This document shows, in pieces, positions 52,338 to 60,280 of a stretch of 64,000 nucleotides of DNA (positions within the stretch are counted from its first letter, which is position 1; the number at the start of each line of letters is the position of its first letter). The position numbers and the translations under genes are program-made. This stretch comes from Bariatricus massiliensis (GTDB lineage Bacteria > Bacillota > Clostridia > Lachnospirales > Lachnospiraceae), in assembly GCF_900086725.1 (NCBI RefSeq), contig NZ_LT574837.1:584938-648937 (forward strand), in the 5' to 3' direction. Below the pieces are notes generated by a model, which was given only the letters and a program-made list of their open reading frames with translations, did no database searches and was not told the DNA's origin.

Positions 52338-53229
52338 GCACTCCAATCATAATCAACGCTGCGGCCAATGCCATCATGACAGAGGCCGCACTCATTTTCT
52401 GTATGTCAAGTTTCACGAACCAATTGTTGAACAGATGCTGCAGCATATAAATGCTCTTATGGGGATAGTCCCCCGCAATCAAATACGCCTCCCGGAATAC
52501 CTTGAAAGAATTCACCAGCGATAAGACCGCTATCATCGCTGCCGTAGGCTTTAAAAGAGGCAGGGTAATATAATAAAAACACTCCTTTTTCCCCGCCCCG
52601 TCTATACGTGCCGCCTCATAAAGCGATTCTGGTATCTCATTCAGCCCTGCCAGCCACAGTACCATGTCGTAGCCCGTATTCTTCCACAGATAGCTGAATA
52701 CAAGTACATAGAATGCGGACGGTCCGTTCATCCAGTCGGTAGGGCTGATATGAAACTTCTCAATAAATCCGTTCAAGTAGCCGCTGTTGTCAAATACCAG
52801 CCTCCACAGCACTACGATGGAGGCAACCGGTATTGCCATAGGGAATAAAAATATGGTCTTTAGCAGTTCTTTCAATTTTGAAATACTGCTTATCAACACT
52901 GCTATCGTAAGGGACAACAGCATAAGCAGAGGGATACAGACAGCTATGAAGCGTACTGTATTGGAGACAGCCAGCTTAAAAGAGCTTTTCCCCAGCACGG
53001 TAAGATAATTATCCACGCCTACGAAGCTGCCTCCCATGGCATCAAGAAAGGAGCGTCTGAATACATCCAGAAATGGGAATAAAATAAATATTCCCACTCC
53101 TATAAAGCTCGGTAAAAGAAAAAGGTATGGTTTGGCCTTATTCCGAGAGATACGTGTCTGCCTTTTCGGCGATATCCGCCGCTGCCTCTTCCGCCGATCT
53201 ACTGCCGTCAAAATATGTTTTAGCTCCAT
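52312..53229 (-). CDS. Carbohydrate ABC permease, MalF type
   Basis: A 305-residue protein with a long basic N-terminal region (RRKRQRRISPKRQTRISRNK) before six TM helices. EAA loop: EAARIDGAGKKECFYYITLPLLKPT. The ATG at 53229 follows AGGAGAG and lies 92 bases inside the binding-protein gene, a long overlap that I could not remove since no later start in the basic region looks better. Pairs with the MalG-type permease. Confidence 0.88.
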   Translation of the reverse strand: MELKHILTAVDRRKRQRRISPKRQTRISRNKAKPYLFLLPSFIGVGIFILFPFLDVFRRSFLDAMGGSFVGVDNYLTVLGKSSFKLAVSNTVRFIAVCIPLLMLLSLTIAVLISSISKLKELLKTIFLFPMAIPVASIVVLWRLVFDNSGYLNGFIEKFHISPTDWMNGPSAFYVLVFSYLWKNTGYDMVLWLAGLNEIPESLYEAARIDGAGKKECFYYITLPLLKPTAAMIAVLSLVNSFKVFREAYLIAGDYPHKSIYMLQHLFNNWFVKLDIQKMSAASVMMALAAALIMIGVHVSHEKKK

Positions 53230-55369
53230 CTAATATCATCTCTCCTATAATATCATCCTTCTGAACCGGCACGACCAGCTTCTTTCCCAGCTCAGCCAGC
53301 GACTGTACTTCTGATTTAGAGGGAAGCCTGATAATATCTTCCACCGGTTCTCCGCGCTCTCCATCTTCGGTTGCGGAGGCAGAGGACGATACCCCTATCT
53401 CGGCTGCATTTTCCCCGGGTTCTTCATCTATATCGTCTATCCACGCCTTCATTGCCGGCATATTTACCGGAAATCCGCCTTCTATATCCACAGATTGTAT
53501 TTCCTCAGACAGGAGCACCTTCACGAACTCTTCTGCCAATTCTATATTTTTGGACGCCTTATTAATACCGACAATATCGTGAGGTGTATAGATTTCGTTG
53601 ACGTCCGCCGGAACGGCTCCCATCTTCCGCAGATAATGGAACGGCATCATCATCCCCATGACTCCCTTGATCTCATGGGCGCTTATAGAACCGTCCTCAG
53701 CCATACTGCCGGCGCCTCCTACGTCCCAGTCAGATTCTTCCTGTCCTCCGGCCTCACCATAGAAGCTTAAGTTGTCGTCGGATTCCTCGACTTTTCCTGC
53801 CGCTTCAATCAATTTGGCAAGTAATTTTGTATCAATCTGTTGTTTATCATTGATAATATCCCTGTAATACATATTTAACAGAAGGCGCATCACTGCTTCC
53901 TTATTTGTCTTCTCAAAGACATTTTCCCATCCGTGTTCCGCTATATAGGCAGTCAGTGCATCTGCCGATTTGAAAATCTCTGTCTTATCACCGCTTCCTG
54001 CCAAAATCGGGATGCCATAGCGGGTAGGAATCTGATATATTTTTCCTTCCTTTTTGTACGGCCCCACAATATTATCCATAATCTCAGACTTTTTCTCTAT
54101 CTCTTTCAATAAACTGCCCAAGTCCGCCAGAACACCTTTTTCAATATAAGAATCCGCCGGCAGGCCGTCCAGCATAAGAATATCCGCTCCGCTGCCTCCA
54201 AGCAGCTCTGTGTTGAGCGCACGGATACTGTCCGCCTTTGTCCCTGTTCCCTCTCCCACGTTTCCAGTCTTGTATTCTATCCCTACGTCGGGATGATCTT
54301 CCTGAAATTTGGCTATGGCCTGCCGCACTGCACTGCTCTCATTCAGGCCATATACCGTCAAAATCTGAGAAGGTTTGGCCTTTGCCGTCTTGTCATATAC
54401 ATAGCGGTACATTTTGAATGTCGTCGAGCCGCTTATCGATTGATTTGAAAACAATAACGTATACTCGCCCTTCACCGCTTCTACCATATCCACGATACTT
54501 GCTTGTGCAGCCCCGAACCCAGAAGTATTCTGTCCAATCAAATCTTCAGAAATGCTGCCACCCAGCGTCAAATGGTGGAGTCCTTTTGAATCGGCATAAA
54601 TACAGTCATCACTGTCTCCCAGTTTGACAATTCCGCCTAAGTCCATATCCGCGTACACCGTTTTATCCAGTTCATTCCCGCTTTCCGTATCATAACAGAA
54701 TAATTCACCGTCTTCACTGCCGCTCAGAAGGATTTTATTGTCTTTGACATCCATCGGCATCGCCGCCACATTGAGCGACTGCCCACTGACAAAGCTTCCG
54801 ATTTTTTCCCCTGTGCCCTGCTCATACATTGCGGTTTCACCCGTCAGTAAATCCGCCAGAAAAATGTTCCCCTCTTTATCCACACAAAGATTGGTGATAT
54901 ACGGGTACATTTCCCCGCTGTCCATCCCCAGCGCCGGTATATCAATGGGCTGGCTGCTGCCATCGCCCGCATCTTTCACTACATAGGATCTGCCTTCACT
55001 GTCGCTGAACAAGGCATAGAGATTCCCGTCCTCGCCCCGGATTACTTTTATAAGCCTGTCTTTTGACTGTCCTGCGTGAGTCAGCCATGACGCATCGCCC
55101 TCTGTAAACGCATTCCCGTCGTAGTGGTAGGCCAGATACGTACTGTCCGCTTGATTAAGCGCAAAAAGAACCGCGCCTTTCTCTTCTCCTTTTACAAGCC
55201 CCACTGCCTCTTCATTCTCTTTTAGGGGGAGTTCAATCTCTTTTTCTACATATCTGCCCTTGCCATCGTCACCGCTCTTACCTCCGGCTTTCTTCGTACT
55301 GCAGCCCGAAAGTCCCGCTATAGTTATAGATACAGCCAGCATGGCCACTATGAACCTTCTTATTTTCAC
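53138..55369 (-). CDS. Lipoprotein: N-terminal beta-propeller fused to a sugar-type solute-binding domain
   Basis: GTG at 55369 follows GGAGG at good spacing and gives 743 residues. Signal peptide with lipobox LSGC. Residues ~45-330 are a run of short beta units with propeller-like periodicity (DGNLYALFSDSEGRSYVV, EGNIFLADLLTGETAMY, DGELFCYDTESGNEL). From ~340 on it is a family 1 extracellular binding protein (YGLNESSAVRQAIAKFQEDHPDV, GSGADILMLDGLP, GKIYQIPTRYGIPI). Usual binding proteins are ~430 residues; the extra sensor-like domain is odd. Divergent from a two-component system that probably controls the operon. Confidence 0.85.
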   Translation of the reverse strand: MKIRRFIVAMLAVSITIAGLSGCSTKKAGGKSGDDGKGRYVEKEIELPLKENEEAVGLVKGEEKGAVLFALNQADSTYLAYHYDGNAFTEGDASWLTHAGQSKDRLIKVIRGEDGNLYALFSDSEGRSYVVKDAGDGSSQPIDIPALGMDSGEMYPYITNLCVDKEGNIFLADLLTGETAMYEQGTGEKIGSFVSGQSLNVAAMPMDVKDNKILLSGSEDGELFCYDTESGNELDKTVYADMDLGGIVKLGDSDDCIYADSKGLHHLTLGGSISEDLIGQNTSGFGAAQASIVDMVEAVKGEYTLLFSNQSISGSTTFKMYRYVYDKTAKAKPSQILTVYGLNESSAVRQAIAKFQEDHPDVGIEYKTGNVGEGTGTKADSIRALNTELLGGSGADILMLDGLPADSYIEKGVLADLGSLLKEIEKKSEIMDNIVGPYKKEGKIYQIPTRYGIPILAGSGDKTEIFKSADALTAYIAEHGWENVFEKTNKEAVMRLLLNMYYRDIINDKQQIDTKLLAKLIEAAGKVEESDDNLSFYGEAGGQEESDWDVGGAGSMAEDGSISAHEIKGVMGMMMPFHYLRKMGAVPADVNEIYTPHDIVGINKASKNIELAEEFVKVLLSEEIQSVDIEGGFPVNMPAMKAWIDDIDEEPGENAAEIGVSSSASATEDGERGEPVEDIIRLPSKSEVQSLAELGKKLVVPVQKDDIIGEMILDGAKTYFDGSRSAEEAAADIAEKADTYLSE

Positions 55370-55419
55370 TTTATAAGCCTCCATTTCATTTTAAGTATGC
55401 CTTAAGTCTACCAGACAGT

Positions 55420-55470
55420 TCTCTAAAAATCTTTTAAGGTTTATGATTGTTTTTAAAGATTTTTTAGAGA
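55420..55470. promoter_or_regulatory. Large inverted repeat between importer operon and two-component genes
   Basis: TCTCTAAAAATCTTTTAA (55420-55437) pairs almost perfectly with TTTAAAGATTTTTTAGAGA (55452-55470). TTTTAAG/CTTAAG units recur nearby (55390-55406), as expected for OmpR-type direct repeats. TATACT at 55480 could serve as -10 for the regulator. Confidence 0.6.
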
Positions 55471-55509
55471 AATATTTGTTATACTAAAAAGAAAAAGGAT
55501 GCTGTCATC

Positions 55510-56193
55510 ATGAGAATATTACTGATCGAAGACGATTTAGATTTGTGTGAGGCCGTGCGCTGCCACTTGGTAAATGAAAAATATGAGACGGATATATGCC
55601 ATTCCGGCAGAGATGCTTTGTATTATACTTCGCGCCAAGTGTACGATGCCATTATCCTAGACCGGATGCTGCCCGAAATCGACGGCTTGACGATACTCCA
55701 GTCTATGAGAAGAAATGGTATTCAGACGCCAATCATTCTTGCCACCGCCATGAACAATATCTCCGACCGGATCGACGGATTGGATTCCGGCGCTGACGAC
55801 TATATTGTAAAACCTTACGACATGATGGAATTGATGGCCAGAGTGAGAGCGCTGACCCGGCGCCCGGCCGCACTGTTGTCCGAGCATAAGCTCACCTTTG
55901 GTGATTTGGCACTGCTCAAAGAAAAGCATGAAATTTCATGTTCCAGCCAGCTTTTAACCCTCTCGAAAAGAGAAGCAGATTTATTTGAATATTTTATCAA
56001 AAATGTAGGACAGACCTTGCCCCGCTCTCTCATACTGACACATATCTGGGGACCGGACACGGAAGTAGAGGACGGGAATTTGGACAATTATATCCATTTT
56101 TTAAGAAAACGGCTCAAATCGCTGGACAGCCGGGTAAAAATTGTCACTGTTCACGGGGTCGGATACCGTATGGAGGATTCCAATGATTCATAA
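55510..56193 (+). CDS. OmpR-family response regulator
   Basis: A 227-residue protein: receiver with acidic pair Glu7/Asp8, phosphoacceptor Asp51 (IILDRMLPEIDG), Thr/Ala switch and Lys in IVKPYD, then a winged helix (LTLSKREADLFEYFIKN, DNYIHFLRKRL, VHGVGYRM). AAAAAGGATG precedes the ATG. It overlaps the kinase start by 11 bases. Placed divergent from the binding-protein operon across a large inverted repeat, its probable target. Confidence 0.94.
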   Translation: MRILLIEDDLDLCEAVRCHLVNEKYETDICHSGRDALYYTSRQVYDAIILDRMLPEIDGLTILQSMRRNGIQTPIILATAMNNISDRIDGLDSGADDYIVKPYDMMELMARVRALTRRPAALLSEHKLTFGDLALLKEKHEISCSSQLLTLSKREADLFEYFIKNVGQTLPRSLILTHIWGPDTEVEDGNLDNYIHFLRKRLKSLDSRVKIVTVHGVGYRMEDSNDS

Positions 56194-57493
56194 ACTGAGG
56201 AAAAAACTGACACTGGCATACACAATCACCGTCGGCATGATACTTGCCTGTGTGCTGGCCGTGATATTGATCATGACTGAGCATTATATATCGGAGCGCA
56301 ATGCAGACAGCTTTGAGAAAATTACGATGGAAATCCTGTCTAAGCTGCAATATAGCAGCTCCATCTCACAGCTCTGGCTTACGGAACAAGAAATAGAAAA
56401 CCAGCTCATTATCCATATAGAAGAGAATGCCGTACCCTTTTTATTTCCGGGTTCCTATCCCGCGCAAACGGACAGGGACAGCCTCATCAAAAAAGTGAAG
56501 GAGCTGGCCAGAGAACAACAGGTGAACACCGATGCCGCTCCTATCTCCACCTCTCTTCAGAGAACAGACGTCATGGCTATAACCGGCTCGAACAAAGACT
56601 CTTATCTTGCCTGTGCGATGGTACTGCCCTCTCAGAATGGAGGGTTTAAAAGTATCGTGCTGCTACACGATAACGCACAAAAAAACGCCCAGATTATGAG
56701 TGGGCGCATTGTATTCCTTATCACCGGACTTTTCGGCATCGCAGCTATATTTCTAGTCAGCTGGTTCTTTGTGGGCCATTCCCTAAAGCCCCTTGCAATA
56801 AATAGAGAAAAGCAGAATGCCTTCGTAGCCGCCGCATCCCACGAGCTTCGGTCACCCCTCGCGGTTATCGACGCATCTTCGTCCGCTATTCTTGCAGACC
56901 CGTCAAAGTGCCGGCAATTCCTATCGACGATTCAAAAGGAATGTAAAAGGATGGCCCGGCTCGTGAATGATATGCTGGTCCTCGCCTCCGCCGATACTAA
57001 GGGATGGCAGGTAGCACGTGAGCATGTTGACATGGACACCCTGCTCTTGGATACCTACGAACATTACGAGCAGCTATGCTCATCGAAGCACCTCAACTTG
57101 ACTCTGAGCCTGCCGGACGCGCCTCTGCCCCCCGTTCTTGGGGACAAAGAACGTCTGGAGCAGATTCTCTCCATCCTGATAGACAATGCCATGGCCTATG
57201 GAATATCACCGGACTCCGATGCAGGGGGACGGCTCATTGAGCTTAAGGCGGAAAGCTCAAAGCACCATCTGTCAATATCTGTGGCGGATCATGGCCCCGG
57301 CATTGCAGATGATAAAAAGCCGCAAATCTTTGACCGTTTTTACCGCACAGACCAATCCCGCAAAGATAAGTCACATTTTGGTCTGGGCTTAAGCGTTGCG
57401 AAAGAGCTGGCCAACCTTCACGAGGCAGGTCTGACTCTGACAGACACCCCCGGAGGCGGATGCACCTTCACTTTAAGGCTCAAAAGTTTATAA
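56183..57493 (+). CDS. Sensor histidine kinase partner
   Basis: ATG at 56183 follows GGAGG by six bases, giving 436 residues. TM1 ~10-32, extracellular sensor ~33-175, TM2 ~180-202, then DHp with the H-box AAASHELRSPLAV and ATPase boxes LSILIDNAMAYG (N), DHGPGIAD (G1) and HFGLGLSVAKEL (G2). The linker is short and has no clear HAMP. Complete and likely active. Confidence 0.93.
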   Translation: MIHKLRKKLTLAYTITVGMILACVLAVILIMTEHYISERNADSFEKITMEILSKLQYSSSISQLWLTEQEIENQLIIHIEENAVPFLFPGSYPAQTDRDSLIKKVKELAREQQVNTDAAPISTSLQRTDVMAITGSNKDSYLACAMVLPSQNGGFKSIVLLHDNAQKNAQIMSGRIVFLITGLFGIAAIFLVSWFFVGHSLKPLAINREKQNAFVAAASHELRSPLAVIDASSSAILADPSKCRQFLSTIQKECKRMARLVNDMLVLASADTKGWQVAREHVDMDTLLLDTYEHYEQLCSSKHLNLTLSLPDAPLPPVLGDKERLEQILSILIDNAMAYGISPDSDAGGRLIELKAESSKHHLSISVADHGPGIADDKKPQIFDRFYRTDQSRKDKSHFGLGLSVAKELANLHEAGLTLTDTPGGGCTFTLRLKSL

Positions 57494-57504
57494 CACCAAT
57501 CCTT

Positions 57505-58554
57505 CTAAGCTTTAATGGCCCATCTCATTTTTGTGGAGCGCGCCCTGCTGTTTCTCGCGCACTCCTCCGCCGACGGCCTGATTACATCTTTTGCCACATC
57601 CGAATATACACCCTCCCGCTGTAATTGTTTGAATGCCTTTTTCACGATTCGGTCCTCGCCGGAATGGAAGGTCAGTATAGCCGCTCTTCCTCCTTCAGCC
57701 AGTACACCGGGAAGCTTTTCCATAAATTCATACAATACTTCGAATTCACTGTTTACATCGATTCTAAGCGCTTGAAATGTCCTCTGGCAGGATTTCTTGA
57801 CCATTTCCTTCCGCTCTTTTTCCGGGATAAATGCCAATGCTTTCTCAATCACTCTGCGAAGTTCCGTTGTAGTCTCTATCTCTCCGCCCCGCTTAATCTG
57901 CTGCACAACGGCTTCCGCAATTTCAGGAGCGTAGGGCTCGTCCGCGTTTTCCGTCAGCATCCCCTGCAGCTCTTCCTGAGAGACCGTCCGCAGGCGCTGG
58001 GCCGCAGAAATTCCCTTTTCCGGATTCAGGCGCAGATCAAGAGGCCCTTCCGTCTTATATGAAAATCCTCTGTCCGGATTGTCTATCTGCATGGACGACA
58101 CCCCCAGATCCGCCAGCACAAAATCAAACTTTCCATACTCCGCCGCAATCTTGTCAATATTCGCAAAGTTCTCAAGCCGGACCGTCAATATCTCCGGCCC
58201 ATAGCCCAGACCGGCAAGACGCTCCCTCGTCTTTGCTGATTCAATGGGGTCTACGTCCAGCGCATAAATATGCCCCTCGCCCTTCAAGCATTTTAACATC
58301 TCCAGCGTATGCCCACCGTAGCCGAGCGTAGCGTCCAGCCCCTTTTGTCCCGGTTTTATCTGCAGAAAATCCAGAATCTCTTTGACACAGATGGAGATAT
58401 GCATGCCGGCCGGCGTGCTCCCCTTCTGTATGACCTTGGCGACAGTGTCCGCGTATTTCTCCGGCTGGTGCTCCTTATATTTTTCTTGGAAGCTTTTTGG
58501 ATGTGTGCCACTGTATCTCACTCGTCTTTTATGCTTCTGCTCTTGATTTTCCAT
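57505..58554 (-). CDS. RsmH-like SAM-dependent methyltransferase (second copy type)
   Basis: About 349 residues from ATG 58554; a GTG at 58584 lacks a ribosome site. Family traits of the 16S rRNA m4C1402 methyltransferase: LDATLGYGGHTLEML, ALDVDPIESA, ENFANID, FVLADLGVSSMQIDNPDRGFSY and ILTFHSGEDRIVKKAF. The N-terminus has a ~50-residue basic extension, the usual HIPVL start is altered (HISICVKE), and there is no mraZ/ftsL neighbourhood. So it is probably a paralogue with another or an auxiliary target. Confidence 0.85.
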   Translation of the reverse strand: MENQEQKHKRRVRYSGTHPKSFQEKYKEHQPEKYADTVAKVIQKGSTPAGMHISICVKEILDFLQIKPGQKGLDATLGYGGHTLEMLKCLKGEGHIYALDVDPIESAKTRERLAGLGYGPEILTVRLENFANIDKIAAEYGKFDFVLADLGVSSMQIDNPDRGFSYKTEGPLDLRLNPEKGISAAQRLRTVSQEELQGMLTENADEPYAPEIAEAVVQQIKRGGEIETTTELRRVIEKALAFIPEKERKEMVKKSCQRTFQALRIDVNSEFEVLYEFMEKLPGVLAEGGRAAILTFHSGEDRIVKKAFKQLQREGVYSDVAKDVIRPSAEECARNSRARSTKMRWAIKA

Positions 58555-58607
58555 CCTTCTTTTATACTCCTTTTCCAAATCCACTTAATTGAATCTCAAA
58601 ATGCCGC

Positions 58608-59504
58608 CTACGCAATAGATATCACAGGGAACATCAGCCTATCTGCCCTGAAGATGTTGTCACTCGACCGATGCACAAAGAAGGTAGTGTCTTCCTCGAT
58701 ATACTCCTCACTGGCAAAGCCGTCCATCTCTTTCGGCGTAAACCCCAAATAAATCTTCTGGTCTTTGTCCGTGGTGATTTCGCCCAGAATATCCTCCAAT
58801 GTCCCCTCTGTCCGGCCAAAAATATCATAGCAGTACAGGCGTCCCGCTTCCTCGCTTGCGAAAATAATAACATCATATTCTCTCGAATAAAAAACACAGT
58901 CCTTCATGACACGATTGGCGTAAAAAGAAAACAACGTGTCATTTTTCCGCATGCAGAGTCTGGAGAATGGATTGCCCTGAGCATACTTTTCAAGCGCCAG
59001 CCTCCGGCTTTCCTCCTCGTCCATCCGGAGCTTTTCTGCCCTTTTATCAGACGGCTCAATCCCTTGCTTATAGACGCAGAACTGCTTCTCCTCCACAAAC
59101 CCAAACTTTGGATAAAACTGTGTCACACTGTCATTAGCATATAAGTACAGGACATCGCATTGTCCTTCCCACTGACTTAATATATATTCCATCAGCCAGC
59201 GCGAAAGTCCCCGCTGCCTGTAAGCTTCCTCTGTCATAACAGTTCCTAGCTGTACACAGAATATCTCCCTGCCGTCAAAGACAAAGGGAATCTGGTTCAC
59301 TGAGATATTGGCACAGACCTGACCTTCCCTTACCAGAACATGGGGCTCATAGTATCCACCCACACAGTCAAATGTCAATCCACCGAATGTCCGGGAAGCA
59401 AGGCTGTTAAAGCTTGCCAGCAGCTCCTTAGAGTCCCCAATCCGGTTATAAAACTTGTAGCTTTGCCCATTGATAATAACTTCACTTTTTATCTTATCTT
59501 TCAT
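58608..59504 (-). CDS. GNAT-family N-acetyltransferase
   Basis: A 298-residue protein. The GNAT core is in the first ~150 residues: VQLGTVMTEEAYRQRGLSRWLM holds the acetyl-CoA pyrophosphate loop RQRGLS, followed by LYLYANDSVTQFYPKFGFVEEKQF. A ~150-residue C-terminal domain follows, which resembles a second GNAT-like or sterol-carrier-like part. AAGGTGG precedes the start. Acceptor unknown. Neighbour genes appear unrelated. Confidence 0.88.
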   Translation of the reverse strand: MKDKIKSEVIINGQSYKFYNRIGDSKELLASFNSLASRTFGGLTFDCVGGYYEPHVLVREGQVCANISVNQIPFVFDGREIFCVQLGTVMTEEAYRQRGLSRWLMEYILSQWEGQCDVLYLYANDSVTQFYPKFGFVEEKQFCVYKQGIEPSDKRAEKLRMDEEESRRLALEKYAQGNPFSRLCMRKNDTLFSFYANRVMKDCVFYSREYDVIIFASEEAGRLYCYDIFGRTEGTLEDILGEITTDKDQKIYLGFTPKEMDGFASEEYIEEDTTFFVHRSSDNIFRADRLMFPVISIA

Positions 59505-59523
59505 TTTCCACCTTGTATTTGCT

Positions 59524-60258
59524 TTATTTTCTTTTATATGCTCCTACTATCAGCATCATTGGACGGCGCATCTCATCCCGCATTCCTGGAATATCCATCA
59601 TCTCCTCGGGCGGCTGAGGTTCAATAATGTCCCGAATCTCCAGACCACTCTTCAAAAGCGTGTTGAGATACGTAGTCAGCGTTCTATGATATTTCGTCAC
59701 ATGTTCTCCCAAAAAAACGGCGTCCCGCTCCCCTTCATAATAATAACGGTCTACCGGAAAATGCAGAATCTTCCCGTTTTCATCATAGTACCAATCCTGT
59801 GTTCCATAGGAAGTAAACACCGGGTGCTCTACAGAAAATATCAGCTGTCCTCCGGGAGCCAGCCAGCGGACGATATTGGAAACCACCATATTAAAATCCT
59901 GCACATAATGAAAGGCCAGCGAACTGAGCACAACGTCAAACGCCCCCTCATCAAATTGTAAATCTTCCATAGCGCCCTGCATATATTCTATCTTCTCATG
60001 ATAATTTTTTTCTCTGGCCGCCTGAAGCATCTTTTGGGAAATGTCAGTTCCAAGAACTGAATCTGCTCCGTTCTCGGCCGCATACAGGCAGTGCCAGCCA
60101 TACCCGCATCCTAAATCCAGCACCCGCTTTCCCTCAAAATCCGGAAGAACCTTTTGAAGCTCAGACCATTCCCCCGCCCCTTTGAGTCCCTGTTTCGAGC
60201 GTCCCATCTCACTGTACTTATTAAAAAACTGCTCATCATCATATTTATTTTCTTTCAT
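59524..60258 (-). CDS. Class I SAM-dependent methyltransferase
   Basis: ATG at 60258 preceded by GGGAGAAG gives 244 residues; an extended frame up to 60381 runs into the kinase gene. Methyltransf_11/25 features: VLDLGCGYGWHCLYAAENGA (motif I), GTDISQKML, DVVLSSLAFHYVQDF (motif post II) and WLAPGGQLIFSVEHP. Small-molecule methylation is likely; substrate unknown. It starts 22 bases after the hybrid kinase and may be co-transcribed. Confidence 0.9.
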   Translation of the reverse strand: MKENKYDDEQFFNKYSEMGRSKQGLKGAGEWSELQKVLPDFEGKRVLDLGCGYGWHCLYAAENGADSVLGTDISQKMLQAAREKNYHEKIEYMQGAMEDLQFDEGAFDVVLSSLAFHYVQDFNMVVSNIVRWLAPGGQLIFSVEHPVFTSYGTQDWYYDENGKILHFPVDRYYYEGERDAVFLGEHVTKYHRTLTTYLNTLLKSGLEIRDIIEPQPPEEMMDIPGMRDEMRRPMMLIVGAYKRK

Positions 60259-60280
60259 AACACCATCTTCTCCCAATCTT

